Shown here: positions 17,794 to 26,477 of the stretch, one piece after another
Position numbering within the stretch: position 1 is the first letter of the stretch
Layout of the letters: each line of letters opens with the position of its first letter
Assembly (NCBI GenBank): GCA_963691905.1
Contig: OY829893.1
Span: 1-64,000, forward strand
Reading direction: 5' to 3'
Length of the DNA: 64,000 nucleotides
Source of the DNA: QGON01 sp963691905
Lineage (GTDB): Bacteria; Pseudomonadota; Gammaproteobacteria; Chromatiales; Chromatiaceae
Made by a program: the position numbers and the translations under genes
The notes under the pieces: generated by a model
The model's input: only the letters and a program-made list of their open reading frames with translations
The model's database searches: none
What the model was told of the DNA's origin: nothing

Positions 17794-18185
17794 ATCAGGT
17801 TGTCCACGCATAGTCTGTCATGACTGCAGTCCTCATATTTCTGCGCAGTGACAGGCTATGGGTGGACAACCTGATACTACGATTGTGTTTTACGCTTTCC
17901 TTATGCCGACGAATGCTTCCGTTTCCCGCTGATATTGCGTTGCTTCAGTTCTGTAGGCGATCAGCCCTATCTGGCCTGATACCACCTTCTATCCGTCCCG
18001 GCTCTGTCGCCGGAAACCTTATGCTGTATGCGCCTCTGGCGCCTTTGTGAACCGATGAAGAAGTACCCCATCTACAAGAAACGGTACGAGTTACACTCGA
18101 CCCAGGCCGGTTCCGGATACCTCAAACAGCGGCTGCAACGTTAACGGCTTCATCTTTCGATCGGCTTCCCGAATATCCTATCTCT
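17794..18185 (-). ncRNA. Candidate bridge/seek RNA region of the IS
   Basis: Non-coding stretch downstream of the transposase. Its far end is a 27-base inverted repeat (17794-17820 against 17849-17875, two mismatches) with a 28-base loop. IS1111-group elements encode their guide RNA at the 3' side of the transposase. Location and structure fit; no guide loop has been matched to target or donor, so this is inference. Confidence 0.35.
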
Positions 18186-19337
18186 TCAAACCTGCTTCAG
18201 AATCGCCCCTTCAGGGACTATCCCCTCCTCAAGATAACGCCATAGATCAATCAACAGGCGTCGGGCCACAGCAACAATGCCGATCTTGCGTTGCCGACTG
18301 CCTCCCCCTGCGTAGCGCTTGCGAAACCAACGGCTGTGCTTGCTGTTGGGTTGTAATCGCACCCATAACCAAGCCATCTCGATCGCCAGCGCCCTTACCC
18401 GGGGACTGCCCATCTTGCTGATCCCCTGTTCATGCTGAATCTTGCCACTATTGAAGGGCGTTCCCGTCAAACCCGCCAGAGAGCCCACCTGCTTCTTGTT
18501 GCGAAAGGCGCGCCAACCAAAAAACTCCATGACCAATGTCCAGCTGATGACCGGACCAATACCCCGCAACAGCATAAGGCGCCTGATCTGGTCCAGGTTG
18601 TGCCCTTCACCTTCGGCAATCTGACGGCTTCGCTCCACTTCCAGCGCTGTGATCTGTTCCTTTACCAACAACAGCCGCTGGTTCTCCCGTATCAACTCCT
18701 GTTGAGCATGGCCCGGCAGAGGCTGCCCTGACCAATCCCGGAGGGAAAGTACAATCTTCTCCCAACCCTTCCCTCCCATATGCTCCAAGCGAAGACTGTA
18801 ACGGATCAACGCTGAGCCCATTCGGTTGGTGTGCTGAGTACGCTCTTTTTTCAGCTGCTTCAGCTCGCGTGCCAGGCGCATGGCATCCTCGTCTTCCCGA
18901 CTGGGTACATTGACCACTTGCAGGGCATCCCGCTCTCCCTGGCAGTAGTGGTAAAGCTGGGTGTGCAGTGCCTGGACGTCCAGTCGGTCCGTTTTTACGT
19001 GTTTGCCTTGCTGACTGACTTTGATGCTTGTCGAGGACACTTCCAGGTTATGGATACCCTGGGCCGTTAATGCTCTGTGGAGCCAGTGACCGTCCCGGCC
19101 CGCTTCGAAGCAACTGACAATCAGGGTCTCTTCCGGCAGTTTCAGCTTCTCCTTGGCCAACGCAATTTCCTGCCATAGACTGAAGAGGTCTCGTGCGTTA
19201 AGGGTTCTGTTTCTATGGCGAACTCCGTTTCCGAATCTCAGGTGCCAAGTCTTAACACCTAATTCGAATGCCAGGTACAAAACTGCCGGGGCAGCTGCCA
19301 TACTTTCCATCAGGGGTGTTTGAGCATGTTTCATCAC
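18186..19337 (-). CDS. IS110/IS1111 family transposase
   Basis: 383-residue RNA-guided DEDD recombinase. The N-terminal RuvC-like part has ELGVKTWHL at about 27-35 (Glu where most have Asp), CFEAGRDGHWLHRAL and HVKTDRLDVQAL. A coiled-coil linker (about 145-265) follows. The C-terminal Tnp-IS116/110/902 domain has LRGIGPVISWTL and GLTGTPFNSGK, with the Ser thought to act as nucleophile. The frame is full length, so the element may still be active. Family length is 340-420. Confidence 0.9.
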   Translation of the reverse strand: MMKHAQTPLMESMAAAPAVLYLAFELGVKTWHLRFGNGVRHRNRTLNARDLFSLWQEIALAKEKLKLPEETLIVSCFEAGRDGHWLHRALTAQGIHNLEVSSTSIKVSQQGKHVKTDRLDVQALHTQLYHYCQGERDALQVVNVPSREDEDAMRLARELKQLKKERTQHTNRMGSALIRYSLRLEHMGGKGWEKIVLSLRDWSGQPLPGHAQQELIRENQRLLLVKEQITALEVERSRQIAEGEGHNLDQIRRLMLLRGIGPVISWTLVMEFFGWRAFRNKKQVGSLAGLTGTPFNSGKIQHEQGISKMGSPRVRALAIEMAWLWVRLQPNSKHSRWFRKRYAGGGSRQRKIGIVAVARRLLIDLWRYLEEGIVPEGAILKQV

Positions 19338-19476
19338 TAAGTCCTCTTTCTATACTCCCTAATAGAGGCTTAGCTCAAATACCCCCTCATGGCATCTACC
19401 AAGCTTTCGCAGCAATAACGACAAAGTGCGGCCTATCCGTCGGCACGCCCACCTTTGACCTTATTCCTTTTGCCTC

Positions 19477-20364
19477 ATGTCCTCCTGGCTCCAACTCTCC
19501 ATCGAAACTGACGCATCCAAAGCACCTCTGCTGGAAATTCTCTTCGAGGCGCTTGGTGCACTCTCCGTTACCCTGGGTGACGCAGGTGATCAGCCGCTGC
19601 TGGAACCCAAACCCGGCGAAGAAAAATTGTGGAAAAACACCCGCGTCACTGCGCTTTTCGAGGGAACTCGCGATACCGATCAACTGCGCATTGAAATCAA
19701 TCGGACGCTGAAGGAAGAGATCACCCGCAATCTGCAGGTGGAACGATTGGAGGACAGGGCCTGGGAACGGGTCTGGCTCGATCAGTTTCGGCCGATGAAA
19801 TTCGGTCACAGGCTCTGGGTATGCCCCGATGGACAACTGCCGGACGCCCCCGAAGCTGTCGTGGTGGAACTGGACCCTGGGCTTGCCTTCGGCACCGGCA
19901 CCCACCCCACTACCGCGCTCTGCCTGGCCTGGCTTGATGGACAGGACCTCAAGGGCAAAACCATCATCGACTACGGCTGCGGCTCGGGCATCCTTGCCAT
20001 TGCCGCCCTTCGTCTGGGAGCTGCAGCTGCCATCGCAATAGATTACGACCCGCAGGCACTGCAGGCGACAAAAGATAACGCGCAAAAAAACAGTGTCGCA
20101 GACAGATTATCGATCCACCTGCCTGAAGATACCCCCGAGACACAGGCGGATCTGCTCATCGCCAACATCCTGGCCGGACCTCTTGTTGAACTCGCCCCTC
20201 AACTCGGCACATTGATGAAGCCAAACACACCTTTTGCCCTCTCCGGCATTCTGCAGGAGCAGACCGCAATGGTGAGCCAGGCCTACGAGGCGTTCGCAAC
20301 GATGGACTCCCCTCAACAGAAAGAGGAGTGGATGTTGCTTAGGGGTAGAAAAACTATTGCCTGA
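19477..20364 (+). CDS. prmA: Ribosomal protein L11 methyltransferase PrmA
   Basis: 295-residue SAM-dependent enzyme that trimethylates L11. N-terminal substrate domain (1-~55) and C-terminal Rossmann domain with PGLAFGTGTHPTTALCL, the SAM loop DYGCGSGILAIAALRLGA and LLIANILAGPL. The usual neighbour of accC, here separated from it by the insertion. It now needs its own promoter or read-through from the element; none was identified with confidence. Confidence 0.97.
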   Translation: MSSWLQLSIETDASKAPLLEILFEALGALSVTLGDAGDQPLLEPKPGEEKLWKNTRVTALFEGTRDTDQLRIEINRTLKEEITRNLQVERLEDRAWERVWLDQFRPMKFGHRLWVCPDGQLPDAPEAVVVELDPGLAFGTGTHPTTALCLAWLDGQDLKGKTIIDYGCGSGILAIAALRLGAAAAIAIDYDPQALQATKDNAQKNSVADRLSIHLPEDTPETQADLLIANILAGPLVELAPQLGTLMKPNTPFALSGILQEQTAMVSQAYEAFATMDSPQQKEEWMLLRGRKTIA

Positions 20365-20419
20365 AACGCCGCTTGAGGCTAACGTTATTCATATCTGAGT
20401 CCATTGACTGCCGTAATCC

Positions 20420-21442
20420 ATGTATACCCAATGCCCCCATTGCCAGACACTGTTCCGCATCAGCGCCGAACAGCTGACCGTTGCCGCCGGCATGGCCCGT
20501 TGCTGCCAGTGCAAATCAGTCTTCAATGCGGAAGGAAATCTGCGGGAGCTGCCCTCCACCGCTGAAGAATCCACCGCGACTGAGACCGACGAAACCACTT
20601 TAGCCGAAAGCAGTCACGCTCCACCTCCCACCAAAACAGAGGTCGAAGAACAGAACGACGGACTGGAGGTCGAACCCGACTACTATGCATCGGGCGGTGA
20701 GTCACAAATGATCGATCTGCTCGAAGGCGAACTGCCGTCCGAGCACTTTCTGATCCCCGAGAAAAAGGAGACGCCTCTCGTCGACAATGTCGAACATAAA
20801 AACAATTTTGTGCTGGAGGATATCGCTGACGAACCACTGGATGAGCTTGAGTCCGTGCTCATCTCTGAACCCGATGAGCTATCGATCACAAACGATCTGG
20901 ATGAAATAACGGCAACGGAACAACAAACGGCCACCGCCTACCCAGGGGTGCAGTTTATCGAACCCCGCAAGCCCTTTGCAGGCATGCTCTGGGGGTTAGG
21001 TGCCATCGGACTTCTTCTGATCCTGGGGCTGCAATTGATCTGGCAGTTCCGCAGCGAGGCCATTCACTACGAAAGTGGCAGGCAACTTCTCTCGGTGATG
21101 TGCCAGGCACTCAACTGCACACCACCGCAACGCCGTGATCTCTCCCGTATAGAGATAGAACATCGGGATCTGCGCCTCCACCCCGAGCATCCTCAGGCAC
21201 TGTCATTACAGCTCAACATGACAAACAATGCCTCTTTCAAACAGCCCTATCCCCAACTTCAACTCAGTCTTTTCAATGACGCCGGAAAGCTGCTTGCAAC
21301 CCGTCTCTTCGACCCATCGGAATACCTGCCTGCCGGGATCTCCGCCAATTCACCCATGCCGCGCTTTCGCCTCATCGAGGTCATGATGGAGTTGGTTGAT
21401 CCAGGTGAAGACGTCACCGGTTTTAAGTTCGATTTCCTATAG
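20420..21442 (+). CDS. Zinc-ribbon and DUF3426 protein
   Basis: 340-residue protein. An N-terminal MJ0042-type zinc ribbon (CPHC near 5-8 and CCQCKSVF near 28-35), a long acidic low-complexity region (about 45-175), one membrane helix (about 192-212, GMLWGLGAIGLLLILGLQL), then a periplasmic DUF3426 domain. In gammaproteobacteria this gene usually sits between prmA and dusB; here about 10 kb of extra DNA follows it. Function unknown. Confidence 0.9.
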   Translation: MYTQCPHCQTLFRISAEQLTVAAGMARCCQCKSVFNAEGNLRELPSTAEESTATETDETTLAESSHAPPPTKTEVEEQNDGLEVEPDYYASGGESQMIDLLEGELPSEHFLIPEKKETPLVDNVEHKNNFVLEDIADEPLDELESVLISEPDELSITNDLDEITATEQQTATAYPGVQFIEPRKPFAGMLWGLGAIGLLLILGLQLIWQFRSEAIHYESGRQLLSVMCQALNCTPPQRRDLSRIEIEHRDLRLHPEHPQALSLQLNMTNNASFKQPYPQLQLSLFNDAGKLLATRLFDPSEYLPAGISANSPMPRFRLIEVMMELVDPGEDVTGFKFDFL

Positions 21443-21494
21443 CGATCCTCAGCCATAACCACGGAGCGGTGGGGCGCTGCTGCTACGAACCGGG

Positions 21495-22040
21495 CTACCC
21501 ACCCGATAGCACATCCAGAACTTCCAGCAGTTCTTTCCTTTTCACCTCCAACGAACCGAGTCGCTCCCGCAGGATCGCTTCGCTCTTGTGCATCATCTCG
21601 GCGTCCCGGTCGAGGCGTTTCGTGTCGTCCTGCAGTTGGCGGAACTTCTGCTCGAGACCGGCCAGTTTCTCTCGATCAGCCGTACCTTTTCTGCGCGCCA
21701 ATTCCACCCGCGCCTGATAGGACGCGATGTCTTTTTCCAGGTTGCCGATGTCCTTGCGCAACTCGGCGATCTCGGCCTCCGTCGCCGTCAGGAGCGCCAC
21801 ATTCGTCTGTTTCTGACTCTCCTGCTGCTCGATCTGCAGCTTGGATTGACCGAGACGGGTTTTCTGATTGTCGATATACTTTTCGTGTCCGCCACCCGCG
21901 CCGGCTATCGCCGATCCCAGATTGTCCTCCCGGGGGTCGGTTGTTGCGCAGCCGGCAAGGAACGCACTAAGAAACCCGACCAACAATAACAACCTGGCGC
22001 TCTTGCCCTTGGATATCGCCATCCTGATGCAATCACACAT
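21495..22040 (-). CDS. Coiled-coil lipoprotein, TagQ-like candidate
   Basis: 181-residue exported lipoprotein. Lipobox LSAFLAGC with Cys31; Ala at +2 predicts the outer membrane. After a short Gly-rich stretch the chain from about 55 to 175 is almost pure heptad coiled coil. ATG at 22040 is chosen for its AGGAGG site 5 bases upstream. Last gene of the seven-gene island operon. In T6SS post-translational control, TagQ is an outer-membrane lipoprotein that holds TagR; this gene could play that part, though I see no direct sequence signature of TagQ. Confidence 0.8.
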   Translation of the reverse strand: MCDCIRMAISKGKSARLLLLVGFLSAFLAGCATTDPREDNLGSAIAGAGGGHEKYIDNQKTRLGQSKLQIEQQESQKQTNVALLTATEAEIAELRKDIGNLEKDIASYQARVELARRKGTADREKLAGLEQKFRQLQDDTKRLDRDAEMMHKSEAILRERLGSLEVKRKELLEVLDVLSGG

Positions 22041-22069
22041 ATGGACCTCCTCGTCCTAAAACAGGTAAT

Positions 22070-22861
22070 TCAACCATAGTGTCCGATAGCGTCCCGCTGA
22101 CCCGCGATTTCGGCAACCATAGCCTCGAGATCGGTGACATGGCTGTTGAGGGTATCGACTTTGGCCTGAAGATTCCGAATTCTCCCGACATCGGCCTTGG
22201 GAGCAGGAACGGCACGCATCTCCTTCAACACTTCATTCTGGGTTTCAGCCTCCTTGCGGGCTAAGGCGAGCTCCTTCTCGGCGATTTCGGCATTCGCCTT
22301 GGTTCGCGCATGGCTCTCCTTCGCCTTTTTCTTCGCCGCGCTGGAAAGCGTCTTCTGGCTCTCCAAACCTTTGATGATCCCCTTGTTGCGCACGATCTCC
22401 TTCTCGACCTCGTTGTTGAACTTCGCGAGGGATTCGTTGTTTTTCTCGCTCTGTTCGATCTGTGCATCGTAGAAATCTGCCTTGTTCGCATACTCCTCCC
22501 GACGCTGGTTGAGCAACTCACCGGCAGCACAACCGACCAAGGTTCCTATACCAACTTTCAGCAACGGATTGCCGTCACCGAGAAAGTCAAATTTATCCAA
22601 GATTGCGGCTGTGACCCCTCCAGCGGCGCAACCCTGAAGCGTGGTCCGCGACAGGGTCGGCTTGCCACTCTCCGCGTTTCCGTCATTCCCACCATCGAAA
22701 GCGCCCTTCGCTGAATCGAACATATCGCCAGCACCTTTTGTGAGGTCGTCAAAGGACCAAGCGGCGGTCACCGCCGTCGGCCCCAAAAGGAAAGACGTCG
22801 CAATCAAGACTGCTATGGTTTTCAATATGCCGCCCGTGAGCCGCGTCTTTTGTATCGTCAT
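22070..22861 (-). CDS. Exported coiled-coil protein with glycine-zipper segment
   Basis: 263-residue protein with a Sec signal (about 1-34, ending AVTAA). A Gly/Ala-rich hydrophobic region with LQGCAAGGVTAAILDKF and GIGTLVGCAAGELLNQR (about 75-115) resembles glycine-zipper outer-membrane or inner-face anchors. Residues about 120-260 form a long coiled coil. It lies 35 bases after the TagR-like gene and 29 before the lipoprotein gene. Probably a structural partner of both; the coiled coils of the three proteins could bundle. No enzymatic motif. Confidence 0.8.
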   Translation of the reverse strand: MTIQKTRLTGGILKTIAVLIATSFLLGPTAVTAAWSFDDLTKGAGDMFDSAKGAFDGGNDGNAESGKPTLSRTTLQGCAAGGVTAAILDKFDFLGDGNPLLKVGIGTLVGCAAGELLNQRREEYANKADFYDAQIEQSEKNNESLAKFNNEVEKEIVRNKGIIKGLESQKTLSSAAKKKAKESHARTKANAEIAEKELALARKEAETQNEVLKEMRAVPAPKADVGRIRNLQAKVDTLNSHVTDLEAMVAEIAGQRDAIGHYG

Positions 22862-22896
22862 CTCTCAACTCCTTCTTCATTTTTGTTGGATAGCGA

Positions 22897-24618
22897 TTAT
22901 TTTGCACCAAAGCCGGTGCGTATGTCATCCTGCCAGCGACCCAGATCGACAGTCCCGTTGAGGACATCCCCGACGTGGCGCGTCGATAGCTCGAGACCAA
23001 GCACGACGTAGTGCGTGTTCCGTGCTTTCGCCATAACGGCAAGGCGTTCCTCGGCAAAGTCGCGATAGCTGGCCAGCGCCTGGACCTGGTCGGAATAGGC
23101 CTTGAACAACGCGCTGTACTGTTCCTGTAAATAGGAGAGGCGCCGTTCAAGCCGTCCGGCACTGGCCAGTGACTCTTTCGATTTCCTGATGAGCTTGAGG
23201 GAGCGCTTAGTCCTCCCCAACTCGGACAGGGTCCGGCCAACTTCGGCAGCTGCCTTGACCGTATTCTCCGTCAGTTGCTTAACGAGGTCCTCGGTCGTGC
23301 GGACCAGTTGGACACGCGCTTCAACCACCTGCGCGTTGATCCTCCGAACATCCTCCGCCAGACTGGGATTGCGGCGGACGAGATCGGGCAGAAGTTCCTC
23401 GATGCGGCGCAGTGGTTCATCAGCACCAAGCAGGCTCGCCTGGGTGCTGCGGCCCGATGCACTCTGCATTTTCGCCAGCGAACCACGCCATGTCTCGTAC
23501 TCCTTTTCGATCTGATCGAAAACCACTCGGTCCGGGATGTTAGGACTGCCGATGGCAAGGCGGATCCCGACGCGCGGGCTGCGCGTTTCGACCAATCGAT
23601 CCCCATCGGCCCGCCAAACCGGAATTTCCCGGCGCATGGACAACCGCAAGTCTTTCGCAGTGTCGGTGAAGTTACCGCCACGTCCGACCCGGGAGCCGGA
23701 CTTTCCTCCGGCCAGTTCCGTCACGAAACGGTCATCGGACAACTCCTCGACATTGCCGAACAGGTCGTAGAAACCGTTGATCGCCCATTGTCGGCCGATG
23801 AGAGTGGTTTCCGAATGGATCCTGCGCCCTGACGAAATACGCCCGAATTCCGTGGTTTTTTCCAGGGGAAACGGCAACCTGTCGGAATACTGATCATCGT
23901 TGTTCCGGGCCGCGTATTCCCATTCGATCTCGGTCGGCAATCGAAAGAAACCCGGCATCGAGCCAAATGTCGGCATCGCGGCCCGGCAGGCGGCATCGTC
24001 ATAACACCAGGCGGTATAGGCCTCGATAAACGCCTGGTAGTCCCGTAACGGAATGCCAGAGACCGGCTTTGCGAGTAACCGTTCGCGATCGAACGGATCA
24101 AGCCCCGGCTTCTGCAGGGCGGTATATTCTTCGAGTCCGCCGCTGGATCGCACGAGGTGGGCGATCCCGACCGCGATATCCCCTTGACCGAGGACTGCGG
24201 CAAACTGAGCGGTCGTCACCTCATATTTACCGAGGACGATGCGCCAGGTTCCGTCTTCTGCCTTGAACGACCCGGCGACAGTGACCCCTTGCTGGGCTTC
24301 GAAAATCGGTGCCTCGGGATGACCCAGAACGATGTTGCGATCGGCAGCCCCCCAATAATTCTTGCCCGGTACCGGCACCGTTCGAAATACCATCGACAGT
24401 CCACCCGGCATCGGCATGACCAGATCCCCCGCAGGATCGGGACAGGGATTGTCGAGGGCATTCGGCGTGACCCCTTCGGCCAACTGGCCGTGGCAGCGAT
24501 ACTGCGCGATAGCCTCGGACATATCCAGCGCCCAACCGAAGCAGAGACCGAGACACAATAACAGCACGCGCCACCCGGCCTGCGGTTGCAAGGACGTCAC
24601 TTTGGCAGAGGTCTTCAT
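22897..24618 (-). CDS. SUMF1-like periplasmic protein with coiled-coil tail (TagR-like)
   Basis: 573 residues. Signal peptide about 1-38; SUMF1/FGE-fold domain about 80-360 with RLPTEIEWEYAARNND (near 221), FGNVEELSDD (near 285), RVGRGGNFTDT (near 308) and GIRLAI (near 350). The cysteines needed for formylglycine formation are absent from the active-site region, as expected for regulatory members such as TagR. A coiled coil of about 200 residues follows, which TagR of P. aeruginosa does not have to my knowledge. The ATG at 24618 has an AGGAG site and overlaps the end of the permease gene; the longer frame lacks a signal. Likely a periplasmic sensor or activator. Confidence 0.85.
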   Translation of the reverse strand: MKTSAKVTSLQPQAGWRVLLLCLGLCFGWALDMSEAIAQYRCHGQLAEGVTPNALDNPCPDPAGDLVMPMPGGLSMVFRTVPVPGKNYWGAADRNIVLGHPEAPIFEAQQGVTVAGSFKAEDGTWRIVLGKYEVTTAQFAAVLGQGDIAVGIAHLVRSSGGLEEYTALQKPGLDPFDRERLLAKPVSGIPLRDYQAFIEAYTAWCYDDAACRAAMPTFGSMPGFFRLPTEIEWEYAARNNDDQYSDRLPFPLEKTTEFGRISSGRRIHSETTLIGRQWAINGFYDLFGNVEELSDDRFVTELAGGKSGSRVGRGGNFTDTAKDLRLSMRREIPVWRADGDRLVETRSPRVGIRLAIGSPNIPDRVVFDQIEKEYETWRGSLAKMQSASGRSTQASLLGADEPLRRIEELLPDLVRRNPSLAEDVRRINAQVVEARVQLVRTTEDLVKQLTENTVKAAAEVGRTLSELGRTKRSLKLIRKSKESLASAGRLERRLSYLQEQYSALFKAYSDQVQALASYRDFAEERLAVMAKARNTHYVVLGLELSTRHVGDVLNGTVDLGRWQDDIRTGFGAK

Positions 24619-24623
24619 TCGGG

Positions 24624-26477
24624 TCACTCCTGACGCATCGCATCGGCGGGATCGATTCGGGTCGCGCGCAGAGCCGCAAAGAATGACGAGGTGAAGGAGA
24701 GCCCCAGCGCAATCAGGCAAGCATAAATGTGAGCGTCCAACGTGATCCGGCAGATATCCCCCTTTAATCCGAGTTGTTCGGCCTGGAACGTATTGATCAG
24801 TGCCGCGATGATATGAGCCGAAAGGGCCGCGGCGGCGACGGCAACCAGGGCCATGATCAAGGCCTGGTAAACAGGAAACACGAAAATATCGCCTCTGCTA
24901 ATACCGAGAATGCGCAGATGGCCGAGGCTGGCCTGCTTGCGCTCGACCGCCGCATAGAGACTGGTCAAAAGCACCACCGAAGCACCTGCGCCACCAATGA
25001 TCGCGATGATCAGAAAAAGGCGCATCAGCCCCTGATCGAGGAGCAGGATCCGCTCGATCGTACCGACCTGGGCCACCACATCAATCCCAAGCCCTTGCAT
25101 ATGACGCACGAGCGCCGGCACTTGATCGATGGTCTCGGTGTAGAGACGAAAGCCCCGGAAACTGGTTCGTTCGACCCGCAGCCGATCTGTCAGAGAATCA
25201 TACCGCACCCGTTGCTTCTGGCCGCGCCGCAGCATGCCGCCGAGTGCCGCCGAAAGCTCGATGAATTGCACCGACGGATTTTCCGACAGACCCGCAATCA
25301 CCGCTGGCACCCTGACCGGATCCCCGTCGGTCGCCGCTATCAGAGTGACCGTTTCTCCGACCCGGTATCCGAGGTCGGCCGGAACCTGGATCCGGTTTAT
25401 CTCGGCGACAGGCGCCTCAAACAGGTGACGTAGATTGTCGGAGGTTCGGACAGGCAGCGCCGGGCTCATCTCCCCACCGGAACCTTCGATCGTAACGACC
25501 AGATGGTCGACATAGGGAAACACGTCGTAATTCTGCCCGCGAAGGACGCTGATCACCCGGCGCAACACCCCCGGACCCGCCAGGCGTTCGATCGCCGACA
25601 ACCGGAACACCGATTGCTCTTCGGGAAAAGTCATGCCGAGACGTTTCGCAAAACCACCCGGCTCTCCGGGTTCGCCGATAAAAAAGCCTGTCAAGGTTTG
25701 CAGGCGGCTCTGCACTGTGGCTTTCAGCGGCCGCTCGGACAGGATATAGAGCCCGTCGAAGCCGGGGATGACGTCGGGTGGCGACCCCGGCCAGTCCCGT
25801 TCCGACACCGCATATCCCTCGCGGTAGGTTTCGATGTCACGCACCAAGGCGAAGGGGAGGTAGATCCTGGGCAGCGGATCGGCTCTTGCCGGCAAGACGC
25901 CTTTCACCCACGCCTCGACGGTCTCGACCTCGCGGGCACTGGCGCGCTGACGCCCGATTTCCAGCGTTAATCGGTCATCCACCTTCACCTTCAGTTGCGC
26001 CGCCGCCTCGGCCGACAAAACTGCTCCCCCCGCATCCGGGACCTGTGCATCATAAGAAGTCAGCAGCGGATCGCCGGGCGCGGTAGGCAGCATATCCAGT
26101 ATGGTCTCGCCCACCACTCTTGGGCGCGCTTCCGAACTTGCTGCATCGCCTGCGGAAACAATGATCGAACTCGCTCCGCGAGTGATTCCCTCCATGACGA
26201 AATCAACATCGGATCGCGCCCTTAGGGCAGAGAAAAAGGCTTCGTCGTAGGGTCGTGTCTCGGCCGGGCGCACCTCGCGGAAGACGGGATCACCGACCAA
26301 GTCCTGGCGCAACGATTCCACGATTCCTGTCCGCAACCCGTCCAGAATGAGTAGCGGTGCGCCGATTGCCGCGAGCGACCCGATCAGACAGAAAGTCAAT
26401 AATGTCTCGGCTCGGAGATCGGCGATCGCCAATCTCAGGATCTCCATCCTGGAAACAGGTAAAGTGGGCCCACTCAC
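24624..26477 (-). CDS. MacB/FtsX-type ABC permease (TagS-like)
   Basis: 617-residue inner-membrane permease of the MacB/LolC topology: one helix at about 25-47, a large periplasmic domain (about 50-480), then three helices (about 485-510, 532-558, 588-607) of the FtsX domain, with ERKQASLGHLRILGISRGDI between helices 2 and 3. Such permeases pair with LolD-type ATPases and act as mechanotransmission devices rather than classic importers. GTG start overlaps the ATPase stop by 4 bases. In P. aeruginosa TagST is needed for kinase PpkA to respond. The periplasmic domain is larger than I would expect for TagS. Confidence 0.85.
   Translation of the reverse strand: MSGPTLPVSRMEILRLAIADLRAETLLTFCLIGSLAAIGAPLLILDGLRTGIVESLRQDLVGDPVFREVRPAETRPYDEAFFSALRARSDVDFVMEGITRGASSIIVSAGDAASSEARPRVVGETILDMLPTAPGDPLLTSYDAQVPDAGGAVLSAEAAAQLKVKVDDRLTLEIGRQRASAREVETVEAWVKGVLPARADPLPRIYLPFALVRDIETYREGYAVSERDWPGSPPDVIPGFDGLYILSERPLKATVQSRLQTLTGFFIGEPGEPGGFAKRLGMTFPEEQSVFRLSAIERLAGPGVLRRVISVLRGQNYDVFPYVDHLVVTIEGSGGEMSPALPVRTSDNLRHLFEAPVAEINRIQVPADLGYRVGETVTLIAATDGDPVRVPAVIAGLSENPSVQFIELSAALGGMLRRGQKQRVRYDSLTDRLRVERTSFRGFRLYTETIDQVPALVRHMQGLGIDVVAQVGTIERILLLDQGLMRLFLIIAIIGGAGASVVLLTSLYAAVERKQASLGHLRILGISRGDIFVFPVYQALIMALVAVAAAALSAHIIAALINTFQAEQLGLKGDICRITLDAHIYACLIALGLSFTSSFFAALRATRIDPADAMRQE

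Larger units (their letters stand above)
17778..19368 (-). mobile_element. IS1111/IS110-type insertion sequence, ends approximate
   Basis: A DEDD transposase gene with about 400 bases of non-coding DNA on its 3' side and a short 5' side splits the usual accC-prmA pair. The long 3' non-coding end fits the IS1111 branch. Weakly matching subterminal inverted repeats are CCTCTGATTTAG (17778-17789) and CCTCTATTAG (minus strand, 19359-19368). The ends are my best guess; IS110-family insertions leave no clear target duplication. Confidence 0.55.

Noticed and set aside
22897..24618. Active formylglycine-generating or EgtB-like enzyme
   Set aside because: Active-site cysteines and an EgtB-type iron triad are not seen; a regulatory TagR-like role fits better.
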